This document shows, one piece after another, positions 7,209-15,500 of a stretch of 41,579 nucleotides of DNA; the first letter of the stretch is position 1; each line of letters starts with the position of its first letter. The notes beneath the pieces were generated by a model. It made no database searches and was not told where the DNA came from. It saw nothing but the letters and a program-made list of their open reading frames with translations. Both the position numbers and the translations under genes were made by a program. Source of the stretch: Lutispora thermophila DSM 19022 (GTDB lineage Bacteria; Bacillota; Clostridia; Lutisporales; Lutisporaceae); NCBI RefSeq assembly GCF_900142105.1, contig NZ_FQZS01000023.1:1-41579 (forward strand), read 5' to 3'.

Positions 7209-7493
7209 ATGAATATACAGGTTTTAAAAGTTGCTGGAGACAGCAACGTTAATTCTGTTTCTGATAAAATAATCCAACATGCTGTGAACGATGGAATAGT
7301 GCATGTAGACTGCATAGGGGTAAAAGCAACTTACACAGCCGTAAGAGCGATAATATTGGCAACAGAGTATCTGGTAAAGGAAGGCTACAAATTTAATTTG
7401 CGCCCTTATTATACGGAAGTGGATGTACAGGATAATGACAAAATGGTACAAAAAACTGCCATACGCTGGACTATAGTTGCAAAGAAAAAATAA
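7209..7493 (+). CDS. SpoVS-family protein, copy 2
   Basis: This 94-residue paralogue of the protein at 5251-5538 has the same landmarks: NIQVLKVAGDSNVNSVSD, VDCIGVKATYTAVRAIILATEYL and TAIRWTIVAKKK. Its leader is also related (shared GTTTTGAA, ACTTGAAA and AATCAATC blocks), and an attenuator-like element follows at the same distance, so a block of leader, gene and downstream element seems to have been duplicated. Here the block is followed by a Spo0E gene. Function is inferred only from the SpoVS family (sporulation, Alba-like fold). The differences in the leaders suggest the two copies respond to different signals. Confidence 0.8.
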   Translation: MNIQVLKVAGDSNVNSVSDKIIQHAVNDGIVHVDCIGVKATYTAVRAIILATEYLVKEGYKFNLRPYYTEVDVQDNDKMVQKTAIRWTIVAKKK

Positions 7494-7530
7494 AATAGAA
7501 GTTGTTATTGTAGAAAAATAGCAATTATGG

Positions 7531-7625
7531 TAATATAAGAATATACGGACGGGAGGACATGCCTCCCTATACTGCCAGGCTTAGTGCCTGGAATGTAAGA
7601 GTATAGGGTTGGTGTGTCCTTTTTT
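7531..7625 (+). promoter_or_regulatory. Attenuator-like element E2 in the leader of spo0E
   Basis: Extended -10 ATGGTAATAT (7527-7536), then GGGAGG (7551-7556) pairing with CCTCCC (7562-7567). CCTCCC also belongs to the left arm (7555-7573) of a long terminator whose right arm is 7600-7619, with an inner hairpin CCAGGC/GCCTGG (7575-7591) and a T6 tail. The spo0E ATG is 35 bp further on, so read-through past this terminator would control that gene. Confidence 0.65.
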
Positions 7626-7659
7626 GATGCTTTTGTTGTTCAGAAGGGGGGAGTATAAG

Positions 7660-7872
7660 ATGTTTTGCAAAAGTATACCTATAAAATCTAATAATATCAG
7701 GCAGGAATTACAGGAAATTAATAATTCAATAGAAGTCATGAGGGAAAAACTTAATAAATTGGTTGGTGAAGGCTTAAAATCAGATAAGAGAACTATTGAA
7801 ATAAGCCAGCAATTGGACATACTTATACGGGATTATTATTTAAAAAGCATTAAGATTAATAAAAATGATTAA
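7660..7872 (+). CDS. Spo0E-type aspartyl-phosphate phosphatase
   Basis: The 70-residue protein fits the Spo0E family: helix 1 IEVMREKLNKLV, a short turn, then EISQQLDILIRDYY, which holds the SQxLDxLIxxY motif including the aspartate needed for dephosphorylating Spo0A~P. By removing phosphate from Spo0A such proteins delay sporulation. I chose the ATG at 7660 because AGAAGGGGGGAG precedes it at about 7 nt; an upstream in-frame GTG at 7609 lies inside the terminator of the leader. The gene is behind the attenuator-like element E2 and ends at its own terminator. Confidence 0.85.
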   Translation: MFCKSIPIKSNNIRQELQEINNSIEVMREKLNKLVGEGLKSDKRTIEISQQLDILIRDYYLKSIKINKND

Positions 7873-7936
7873 GATTATATCCAGAAAAGGAAAAGCAAAA
7901 TAAGAATTAAAGAATGCAGTATTTATTAAAAATTAT

Positions 7937-7970
7937 GGCTGATACCTATCGCAGTATCAGCCTGTTTTTA
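7937..7970 (+). terminator. Intrinsic terminator after spo0E
   Basis: GGCTGATAC pairs with GTATCAGCC across eight bases and is followed by TGTTTTTA. Confidence 0.85.
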
Positions 7971-7978
7971 TTCACAAG

Positions 7979-7998
7979 ATATCCACAAAATATCCACA
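7979..7998 (+). repeat. Two DnaA-box-like direct repeats
   Basis: ATATCCACA occurs at 7979-7987 and 7990-7998, 11 bp apart and one base from the DnaA consensus TTATCCACA. The next 230 bp, up to the DGQHR gene, are gene-free and AT-rich. This could be an origin or a DnaA-controlled promoter. I see nothing else between 7999 and 8233 apart from the GGGAGG ribosome site of the next gene. Confidence 0.35.
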
Positions 7999-8233
7999 TG
8001 ATTTGTTGATAATTCAACCCAAATATGCTTTAGGTAAATTATATGGATTAAATCAAAGTTGAATGGCATATCAATTATGTATTAACGAAATCTATAAAAC
8101 TGATTATTAACTTTTCCCTTGTGCCTTTAACCTATATCTGATAGAATACAACCAGAAAATATTGTCCATAATTTTAGTATTGTAAAAGATTGCTGTATTA
8201 TTATAAGCATATAAACGAGGGAGGAAAGTACAT

Positions 8234-9301
8234 ATGTCGGAATACGTGTTCAGGAATGTGAGTCAAATAGGCGAAAAGGAATACCAGACAGTAATTGATG
8301 GACAGGAATTAGCAGAGATGTGGAGGGATGGGATAATAACATATAACCCAGAAATCCAAAGGGGTACAAAAGTTAAAAGGGGAAAGGACAACACGGAAAC
8401 TGAAGTTGCTGTGTACAGCAAAGCGAATGTAAAAAAGATTTACGAATCTATGTTAAGTGGGCAGTATTTTACCGATATGATTACTTTAAATATTCTTGCA
8501 GACGGCAATGAAAAGATTGAACTTGATGACGAGGGAAACCTTAATGTGGACGCTAAAATAGATATCTCTGACGGACAGCACAGAATCAGGGCTTTGGCTA
8601 TGATTCTCGAAGGAAATGAAAAAGGGGGTTTAGCCTTTGATTTGACTGAACTTAAATTTCCAGTAAAAATAACTAATTACGATGTTCAAACTGCACAACA
8701 GCAATTCCACCAGTTTTCTCTTGGGCTCAAAATCAGTTCAAGCCGTGCGGAATATTTTAATCAAACCGGCCTTGCAAACATTATTGTGAGAGAATTGATG
8801 AAAAACAGTGACCTGGCTGGCAGGGTAGAAGTGGTAAGAAATTCAATACCTAAAAAGGACGAAAGGCATATTGTTACTTTTGCTACCCTTGTAAACGCTA
8901 TAGAGATAGTTTACAAGGATTTAGAAACAAGGGTTCAGGCGATGGAACTTGCAAAGTATCTATCGGAATTTTTCAACGAACTTATAAACCTTATTCCTGA
9001 ACTTCACAACTACGAAAAGAGGGCACAGAGCAAAGAGACATCGCTGACGGGAGAAAACTTTATGTTTTACGGGTATGTGGCGATAAGCAAAGTTCTAAGG
9101 GAGAAGGAGAATTGGAAAGAGTATTTGCCATTAATTAATGAACTAGATTTATCAAAAGGCTCTAAGCAGTGGTACGGAGATGTTATTAAAAGAGGAAAGG
9201 GAAAGGGGTATACTATAGTAAATAACAATGAAAGCAGAAAAACATTTGCTAATAAGATTGAAAAGATGTTTAAAAAGTTACTAAATGAAAAAACTGCATA
9301 A
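8234..9301 (+). CDS. DGQHR-domain protein (DndB-like)
   Basis: The 355-residue protein shows the DGQHR motif (ISDGQHRIRAL, residues 111-121) and the upstream NPEIQRG (38-44), the same pair seen in DndB, the regulator of the phosphorothioate DNA-modification genes, and in related DGQHR proteins (ParB/Srx-like fold). No dndA, C, D or E gene is near, so it is an orphan. DGQHR proteins are common on mobile elements, and their biochemistry is poorly known; DndB itself binds DNA and represses the dnd operon. The ATG follows GAGGGAGGAAAG. The gene stands alone, with a terminator 18 bp after its stop. Confidence 0.75.
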   Translation: MSEYVFRNVSQIGEKEYQTVIDGQELAEMWRDGIITYNPEIQRGTKVKRGKDNTETEVAVYSKANVKKIYESMLSGQYFTDMITLNILADGNEKIELDDEGNLNVDAKIDISDGQHRIRALAMILEGNEKGGLAFDLTELKFPVKITNYDVQTAQQQFHQFSLGLKISSSRAEYFNQTGLANIIVRELMKNSDLAGRVEVVRNSIPKKDERHIVTFATLVNAIEIVYKDLETRVQAMELAKYLSEFFNELINLIPELHNYEKRAQSKETSLTGENFMFYGYVAISKVLREKENWKEYLPLINELDLSKGSKQWYGDVIKRGKGKGYTIVNNNESRKTFANKIEKMFKKLLNEKTA

Positions 9302-9318
9302 TTAAATGCAATAAATAT

Positions 9319-9362
9319 GGCTGACAGGATGCTGATAGTAGGCTAATCTGTCAGCCTTTTTG
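9319..9362 (+). terminator. Intrinsic terminator after the DGQHR gene
   Basis: GGCTGACAG (9319-9327) pairs with CTGTCAGCC (9348-9356), followed by TTTTTGG. Confidence 0.8.
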
Positions 9363-10220
9363 GTCAGAGGGGGGGAAGGTTTAGGGAATTAGTTATAAGG
9401 TTGTTTTAATGCATGATTATATTTTTGTCGTATAAAAAATCTATCAAACCCTTAACCCATGAGCCTTTGACCTAACTACAGGGTAATGGTTATGGTTTAA
9501 GTTAAAAAGGTATAGTATGAAAAATATACTTGACATGAATAATTAATTATTTATAAAATGCTTCAGCAAAAACTGGTTTCATCATTAATGCCTCTTTTAT
9601 TAAACTGTCTACTGAAAAAGTAGGCAGTTTTTTAATGTAAAATTCAAAGCAGTATGTTACTATGAAGATTTTTCAATAAATAGATGAATTGAGACAAAAG
9701 TCCTATAAAAAATAGGATAAAAGACCTATATAAAATTGGAGGGACTAATTTTTTTATGTGTTATGTTCATAAATAGAAGAGGTAAAGAGGGTTTAAGGAG
9801 TATGAGAAAAAGGCATAAAAATTTTGGATTTCCTATATGTTACACTCAAAATGTAGGGAGATGCATAATAAATACCAAAAATTTTTTATGTTATGCTTAT
9901 ATATGTAGGGGTTTAATGGTTCAAATAAAGTTTGAAAAATTTGAACCCTCTGCTTTTAGAAATACATTTTACTCTAACGATATGAGGTAATCAAGGGAGG
10001 TGGTTTTGTGATAAATATTAGAGCACCAGATAAAGAAAATGAGAGGCATTTTGCGGATGCCTCCTAGATATAAGAATTCGAATATAAAATATTTCTTGAC
10101 TATAAATTATATCAAAAATATAAACTTATAGATAAAGAGAAAAATTAGAAAAATCAAATTTAGTTTTAGTCAATCAAGATTAGAAAATTAAGATTTAATA
10201 ACATGAAAGGATGAAGAATT
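9363..10220. other. Gene-poor stretch
   Basis: No reliable gene is seen. It holds a G-rich run (9367-9385), C/G-rich fragments at 9447-9500, a likely small RNA (9530-9637), and at 10008-10067 a 19-codon frame with GTG start and a strong GGGAGGTGG ribosome site that contains a 7-bp inverted repeat (GAGGCAT/ATGCCTC). The latter may be a leader peptide or the start of a lost gene. Confidence 0.5.
9530..9637 (+). ncRNA. Candidate small RNA, about 75 nt
   Basis: A strong promoter (TTGACA at 9530-9535, 16-bp spacer, TATAAA at 9552-9557) is followed after about 50 nt by a terminator (9602-9633, AAACTGTCTACT with AGTAGGCAGTTT, then T-rich). No open frame of useful length lies between. AAAAACTG near 9569-9576 can pair with CAGTTTTT of the terminator's right arm, so it might also attenuate. 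Confidence 0.5.
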
Positions 10221-10694
10221 ATGACCTATTATTTTAATCAAAGTGATTTAGAAAAGTATCTTGCTGAGTATAAAGAACTCAAAAATATTGAAAAAGAATT
10301 GTTGAAAGAAAATAAACTTGCTAATAATTATGATTTATATGAACAATATATGAGTAAAATCCAAACATATTATTTTGATGAGAACATCGAATATGCTAAA
10401 ATATATGCAAATACAAAAGAAGAGTTAATAGAAAAAACAAGAGAATATCTTAAAGATATATATGGTCTAGATGGGTATGAATTATTAGAATATGAAGAAG
10501 CATTGCAAAAAGCATATATTAATTTTATTGGTCAAGGATATTATCAAATTTATAATTCAATTGGATGTAGTGGAGATATTAGCGTCCATAGAATAGACGA
10601 AATGCTTAAAATTGCTCTTAGTAGTGCAATGATGAAATATGAATTTGATGATGAAGTGTGGGAATATATTTGTGAACATTGTAATGATATATAA
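10221..10694 (+). CDS. Hypothetical acidic protein
   Basis: This 157-residue, acidic, tyrosine-rich and probably all-helical protein has no signal peptide, membrane segment or recognised family. The first 60 residues (SDLEKYLAEYKELKNIEKELLKENK) have a coiled-coil character. GAAAGGATG lies before the ATG. Codon use is more AT-rich than in the BREX genes, like other accessory genes in the right part of the window. It stands alone with its own terminator, next to a broken HNH nuclease gene. Confidence 0.6.
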   Translation: MTYYFNQSDLEKYLAEYKELKNIEKELLKENKLANNYDLYEQYMSKIQTYYFDENIEYAKIYANTKEELIEKTREYLKDIYGLDGYELLEYEEALQKAYINFIGQGYYQIYNSIGCSGDISVHRIDEMLKIALSSAMMKYEFDDEVWEYICEHCNDI

Positions 10695-10719
10695 AAATTA
10701 ATTATATTTATTATTCAAC

Positions 10720-10752
10720 TGTCTACTTAAAAAGTAGACAAATTTTTCTTTT
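10720..10752 (+). terminator. Terminator after the gene at 10221
   Basis: TGTCTACTT pairs with AAGTAGACA and is followed by AATTTTTCTTTTT. Its stem sequence is nearly the same as that of the terminator at 9602-9633. Confidence 0.75.
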
Positions 10753-10796
10753 TAATAAAAGGCTAAAATAATTTTTCATTGTAATAAACTAGATTC

Positions 10797-11119
10797 TTCT
10801 ATTGCTACAATGAACAAAATAGTAAGATTCATAAACTTAACAGAGCAATAGGGGAAACCTTGAAACTTCTTTATAATTATTGCTGCCAGATATGTGGAGA
10901 AAATATTAGTGTAAGATATGGAGTCAATATAGAGTAGAATCACACCATTTAGACCCCTTTGTTAAATCACTCAATAACAATGCTGAAAATCAGATTATTG
11001 TTTGTCCGAATCATCATCGGATTATCCATAGAGCAAGACCTGTTTTTGACAGGAGAAAATTAATTTTTGCTTATCAAAATGGAGTAGAGGACAGGATTAT
11101 ATTGAACCAGTATTTGTAG
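10797..11119 (+). pseudogene. HNH endonuclease remnant, frameshifted
   Basis: From about 10797 one frame reads KIHKLNRAIGETLKLLYNY, then CCQICGEN, and stops at 10935-10937. Another frame then reads ESHHLDPFVKSLNNN, IVCPNHHRIIH and on to a stop at 11119. Together these give the CxxC, xHHL and CPNHHxxxH landmarks of the HNH domain that ends many restriction-type nucleases. One frameshift breaks the domain, and no start or N-terminal part is visible, so it is a dead fragment. It lies just upstream of the BREX promoter. Confidence 0.75.
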
Positions 11120-11220
11120 AAATCAAGATTTGAAAGGTTGTTTATTATTTTATATTAAAGTTATAGTCTGATTTTTAGACAATATACACGTCATTTATAT
11201 TACAGTTTTATACTTAAGCC

Positions 11221-11249
11221 TGTACAATTTTTTTATTAATAGGTATAAT
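11221..11249 (+). promoter_or_regulatory. Promoter of the BREX operon
   Basis: TGTACA and TATAAT are separated by 17 bp, about 40 bp before brxA. No other good promoter was noticed before pglZ, so the operon is probably one transcript. Confidence 0.6.
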
Positions 11250-11287
11250 TAAAATATCAAAAAAGTGGACCAGAAAGAAGGAAAAGT

Positions 11288-11893
11288 ATGGTTGAAGAGT
11301 TAGAATACAAATCCACAATTAAATCAAGACCGTTCCTTTTCAGGGAAACGAAAAAGGCTGCAGAACTTATAAATAAAGGTTTTAAGGAATTTGAGATAAA
11401 AGAAAAAGCAAAAAAAGATAACATATTTCAGGTAAACACAGAAACGCGCAGAAGCGAAATTGCGTCAATAGTGCTGCAGAGACTAAAGGCTATTGATGAC
11501 TTTTTGATTGAAAAAATAGTAAACGGTGATATAGAAACGAGCAAGCAGGTGGTTATCTACTCTATTATGAAGACTGATAGATTATTCTTTGAATTTATGT
11601 ATGAGGTGTTTAGAGAAAAGATATTACTTCGGGATTTAACATTGCAGGATAAGGATTTTAATCTATATTTTAATAGAAAGAAAGAGCAAAGCGAACGGGT
11701 GGCCTCATGGGATGACTACACCTTCTATAAATTGAAACAGGTATATATTCGTATCCTATTTGAGGCTGGTTTTATAAAAGGCCCAAAAAAGGACAGGGAA
11801 ATTGTTAAGCCAATTCTTGAAGAAGAAGTGGTTCAGCATCTTAAGGAGATTGGAGACATAAAATACCTTAATGCACTGATGGGAGAGATATAA
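11288..11893 (+). CDS. brxA: BREX protein BrxA (DUF1819)
   Basis: This 201-residue protein at the head of the BREX operon matches BrxA in size and pattern: an N-terminal SRPFLFRETKKAAELI, then TRRSEIASIVLQRLKAID, and a C-terminal YIRILFEAGFI segment. BrxA is a small DNA-binding helix-turn-helix protein needed for full phage defence in type 1 BREX. AGAAGGAAAAG precedes the ATG. The stop codon touches the GTG start of brxB, so the two are translationally coupled. Identification is supported strongly by the order of the six following genes. Confidence 0.9.
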   Translation: MVEELEYKSTIKSRPFLFRETKKAAELINKGFKEFEIKEKAKKDNIFQVNTETRRSEIASIVLQRLKAIDDFLIEKIVNGDIETSKQVVIYSIMKTDRLFFEFMYEVFREKILLRDLTLQDKDFNLYFNRKKEQSERVASWDDYTFYKLKQVYIRILFEAGFIKGPKKDREIVKPILEEEVVQHLKEIGDIKYLNALMGEI

Positions 11894-12478
11894 GTGAAAA
11901 CTATTTATCAAAGGCTTGATGAAATCATACAGCGGATTACGAAAGAATCATTTAGAGAAAATACAGGGCTTGGGAATGAAATAGGATACTATATATTCGA
12001 TTATGAACCAAGGTATGAAATGCTTGTGAGAGAGCATGTGCATTTTCTTAAACAGAAGATTAATGACGGAGATTATGGTTTTCATATAAAGGAATTTGAC
12101 TTGTACGAAATAATGCTGGAACTTCTTGAGACAAAAGGTTATCTTGAGAAGAACTTTAAGATGGAACAGGTAAAGGGTAGTGAATTTGTATTTAATGCTA
12201 CTAAAAAGACATTAAGACTTACTGAGAAAGATGACCTTATAATTCAATATATAAAAGATAGGGTAGTAAAAGGAGATGTAGTATTTATAACCGGTGTGGG
12301 GAAAGTATGGCCGGTTATCCGCTCACATACGGTATTAAATAATCTTCATCAGGTTTTGGATGAAGTACCTGTAATTATGTTTTTCCCAGGAGTATATGAT
12401 GGACTTGAACTGGTGCTTTTTGAAGAAATAAAAGATGACAACTATTATAGAGCATTTAAGTTAGTGGACAGATATTAG
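11894..12478 (+). CDS. brxB: BREX protein BrxB (DUF1788)
   Basis: The 194-residue protein starts with GTG directly after the brxA stop; the ribosome site GGGAGAG lies in the end of brxA. It has the DUF1788 pattern, with YYIFDYEPRYEMLVREHVHFL near residues 28-50, and ITGVGKVWPVIRSHTVLNNL followed by VPVIMFFPGVYDG, a P-loop-like but not canonical fold with no Walker motif. BrxB is a core part of type 1 BREX; it is thought to take part in the BREX complex with PglZ and PglX. brxC follows after 36 bp. Confidence 0.9.
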   Translation: MKTIYQRLDEIIQRITKESFRENTGLGNEIGYYIFDYEPRYEMLVREHVHFLKQKINDGDYGFHIKEFDLYEIMLELLETKGYLEKNFKMEQVKGSEFVFNATKKTLRLTEKDDLIIQYIKDRVVKGDVVFITGVGKVWPVIRSHTVLNNLHQVLDEVPVIMFFPGVYDGLELVLFEEIKDDNYYRAFKLVDRY

Positions 12479-12514
12479 AGGGAATTAGGCTAATAATATG
12501 GGGAGGGATTAAAT

Positions 12515-15500
12515 GTGTTGATAAAGGATATGTTTAAAAAACCTATTGATAGAGATATCAGAGGTGTAATCAAGGTTGGTCAGGACGATGACAGCAATGT
12601 ACAACAGGAACTTGAAGAATATGTTGTTACAAAAGAATTGGCAAAGCATTTTGACACTTTCTTTGAAGCATATAAAAAAGGAATAGTAAGTACTACCGAC
12701 AAAATGGGAGTGTGGATTTCGGGTTTCTTCGGAAGTGGTAAATCCCATTTTCTTAAAATACTTTCCTATCTTCTTGAGAACAGAGAAGTTGAAGGAAAAA
12801 GAGCAATTGAATATTTCAAAGACAAGATACAAGACAATATGGTTCTAGCCGATATGAAATTGGCCGGGGATACTTCAGCAGATGTAATTCTATTTAACAT
12901 TGATTCCAAGAGTGATTCTGATTCAAAAGCCAATAAAGATGCCATAGTAAAAGTATTTAATAAAGTATTCAATGAAATGCAGGGTTTTTGTGGCTCTATG
13001 CCTTGGATAGCGGACTTGGAAAGACAGATGGTAACAGATGGTGTTTATGAAGAATTTAAAAAAACCTTTAAAGATATATCAGGAAGAGAATGGGCAGATG
13101 CAAGGGAGGATTTCTACTATGAAGAAGATGCCATTGTAGAAGCCCTGTCTAAAAGTACCAAGATGAGTCCTGAGGCAGCCAGGAATTGGTATGCAAAGGC
13201 AGAAGAAAGTTATACTTTAAGCGTTGAAAAGTTTGCCAGACGTGTAAGGGAGTATATAGAAAGAAAAGGCAAGAATCATCATGTTATTTTCCTTGTAGAC
13301 GAAATTGGACAATATATCGGAGATAATTCTCAATTGATGCTAAATCTTCAAACTGTTGTAGAAGATTTGGGAACCGAATGTGGTGGAAAAGCCTGGGTTA
13401 TTGTTACAAGCCAGCAGGATATTGATTCTGTTACAAAAGTAAAAGGCAATGATTTTTCCAAGATTCAGGGCAGGTTTAATACCCGTCTTAGCCTTTCCAG
13501 CGCCAATGTTGACGAGGTAATCAGAAAAAGAATCCTTTTAAAGGAGGATGTAGCAAAGGATACATTAAAACTCCTTTATGAGAATAAAAATTCCATACTT
13601 AAAAATCTTATTACTTTCTCAGCAGATACACCGGAGAAAAAGGTATATAAGGATAGTGAGGATTTTGCAGAATGCTATCCTTTTATACCGTATCAATTCA
13701 ATCTTCTTCAGCAAGTGCTGACTTCTATAAGGATACACGGGGCATCCGGTAAGCATCTGGCAGAAGGGGAGCGCTCCATGATTAGTTCCTTCCAGGAGTC
13801 TGCCATAAAATATATGAACAGTGAAGAAGGAACATTAATACCCTTTTCAGCCTTTTATGATACCATTGAAGCCTTCCTTGATTCCAATATCAGGACGGTT
13901 ATTATTCATGCCCAGGAAAATGGCAATTTGAATGATTTTGACGTAGAACTGTTGAAAGTTCTCTTTATGATTAAATATGTTAAGGAGATACCTGCAAACA
14001 TAGAAAATCTGGCTACTCTAATGGTATCTCATATAGACGAGGATAAGATAGACCTCAAAAAGAAAATAGAAGAATCTCTAAAGAGGCTGGTAAAGGAAAC
14101 CCTTGTCCAAAAAAATGGAGACCAATATATCTTCCTTACCCATGAAGAGCAGGATATTAATAGGGAAATAAAGAACATTAGTGTGGATTTGGGAGAGGTA
14201 ATTCAAAAAATTTCCGAAATCGTCTTTGAGGAAATCTATCCAGATAAGAAATATAAATATTCTTCAAGGTACAACTTTAGTTTTAACCAGGTTGTAGACG
14301 ATAGATTTTTCAGAGGCAATCAGGGAAATGATATTGGTCTTAAAATTATTACCCCCTATTATGATACTGGAGTAGAACTTACGGATAATGAACTAAAACT
14401 AATGACTATGAGGGAAAATAATTTAATTGTTAAACTTCCCAATGATACTACTTTCCTTGACGAAATGGAAGAAGTATTGAAAATTGAAACTTTCCTGCGT
14501 AGGAAAGGAGGAACTTCCCTTACTCAGAAGATTGAAGAAATCAAGGATAGAAAAAGAAGGGAACTTGTTGAGCGCAAGGAAAGGGTAAAATTCCTTTTGA
14601 CGGAGGCCATCAAGAATGCGGACATGTATGCCAATTCCCAAAGGCTTGAGATTAAGTCAAAGCACCCTGTTGACAGGATAAATGATGGTTTCAAGGTGCT
14701 TATTGAAGGAATTTATACGAAACTTGGCTATATTACTCACTTTACTACTACCAAAGACTTATACGATATATTTGCAGATAATGAACAGATTACATTAAAT
14801 GGTGTTGAAGCCCCAAATAAACTAGCCCTTGATGAAATGGCAGGTTATATTGAGAGAAATACAACAAGAAGTATTCCTGTAACCATGAAAACAATCCTTG
14901 GCATATATGGAAAAGCCCCTTATGGATGGCTTGAGGAGGATATTGAATGGCTGGTTGCCAAACTGTTTAAGGCACAGGAAATAAAACTGCAATTAAACAG
15001 CCAGTACCTTGATGTTCAGGATAGGGAGATTGTCAAATATCTTACCAAGAGGGATTATGCCGACAGGCTTCTTATTGAAAAGAGGATAAAGGTACCTGCA
15101 CACCAGATTAGCAATGCCAGAGAACTATGCAAAGAATTGTTCAATATTACTGCTGTCCCTTCTGACGAAGATGGACTTATGAGAAGATTTAAAGACCTGG
15201 CAAGGGATGAAATTGCAAAAATCAATGAATTGCTGGTTTATTACAAACAGTCCAAATATCCTGGACAGGATATTTTAGAGGAAGGAAAGAAAACATTAGA
15301 AAAGGTCTGCAAAATCAATGATGCAAAAGAATTTTATGATGAACTTCAAAGAGAGAAAGATGTACTTCTGGATTATGCTGATGATTCCGTAGATGTTAAG
15401 AAATTTTTTGACAGCAACCAGAAGGACTTCTTTGACAAGGCGGTTCACAAGATAAATGTATACAACAGCAACAAGACCTATGTATTGGATAAAGAAGTCA

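Noticed and set aside
8234-9301. Start of a phosphorothioation (dnd) gene cluster
   Set aside because: Only a DndB-like protein is present; no cysteine desulfurase, DndC, DndD or DndE was found on either side.
9736-9990. 84-codon open frame with a TTG start
   Set aside because: Poor start context for the long form, unusual composition with repeated TTTTTTATGT-type sequence, and no recognised motif. A shorter 62-codon version from the ATG at 9802 cannot be excluded.
10008-10067. 19-codon frame with a strong ribosome site
   Set aside because: Too short to be called a gene. It may be a leader peptide or a truncated start, and is mentioned only in the description of the gap.
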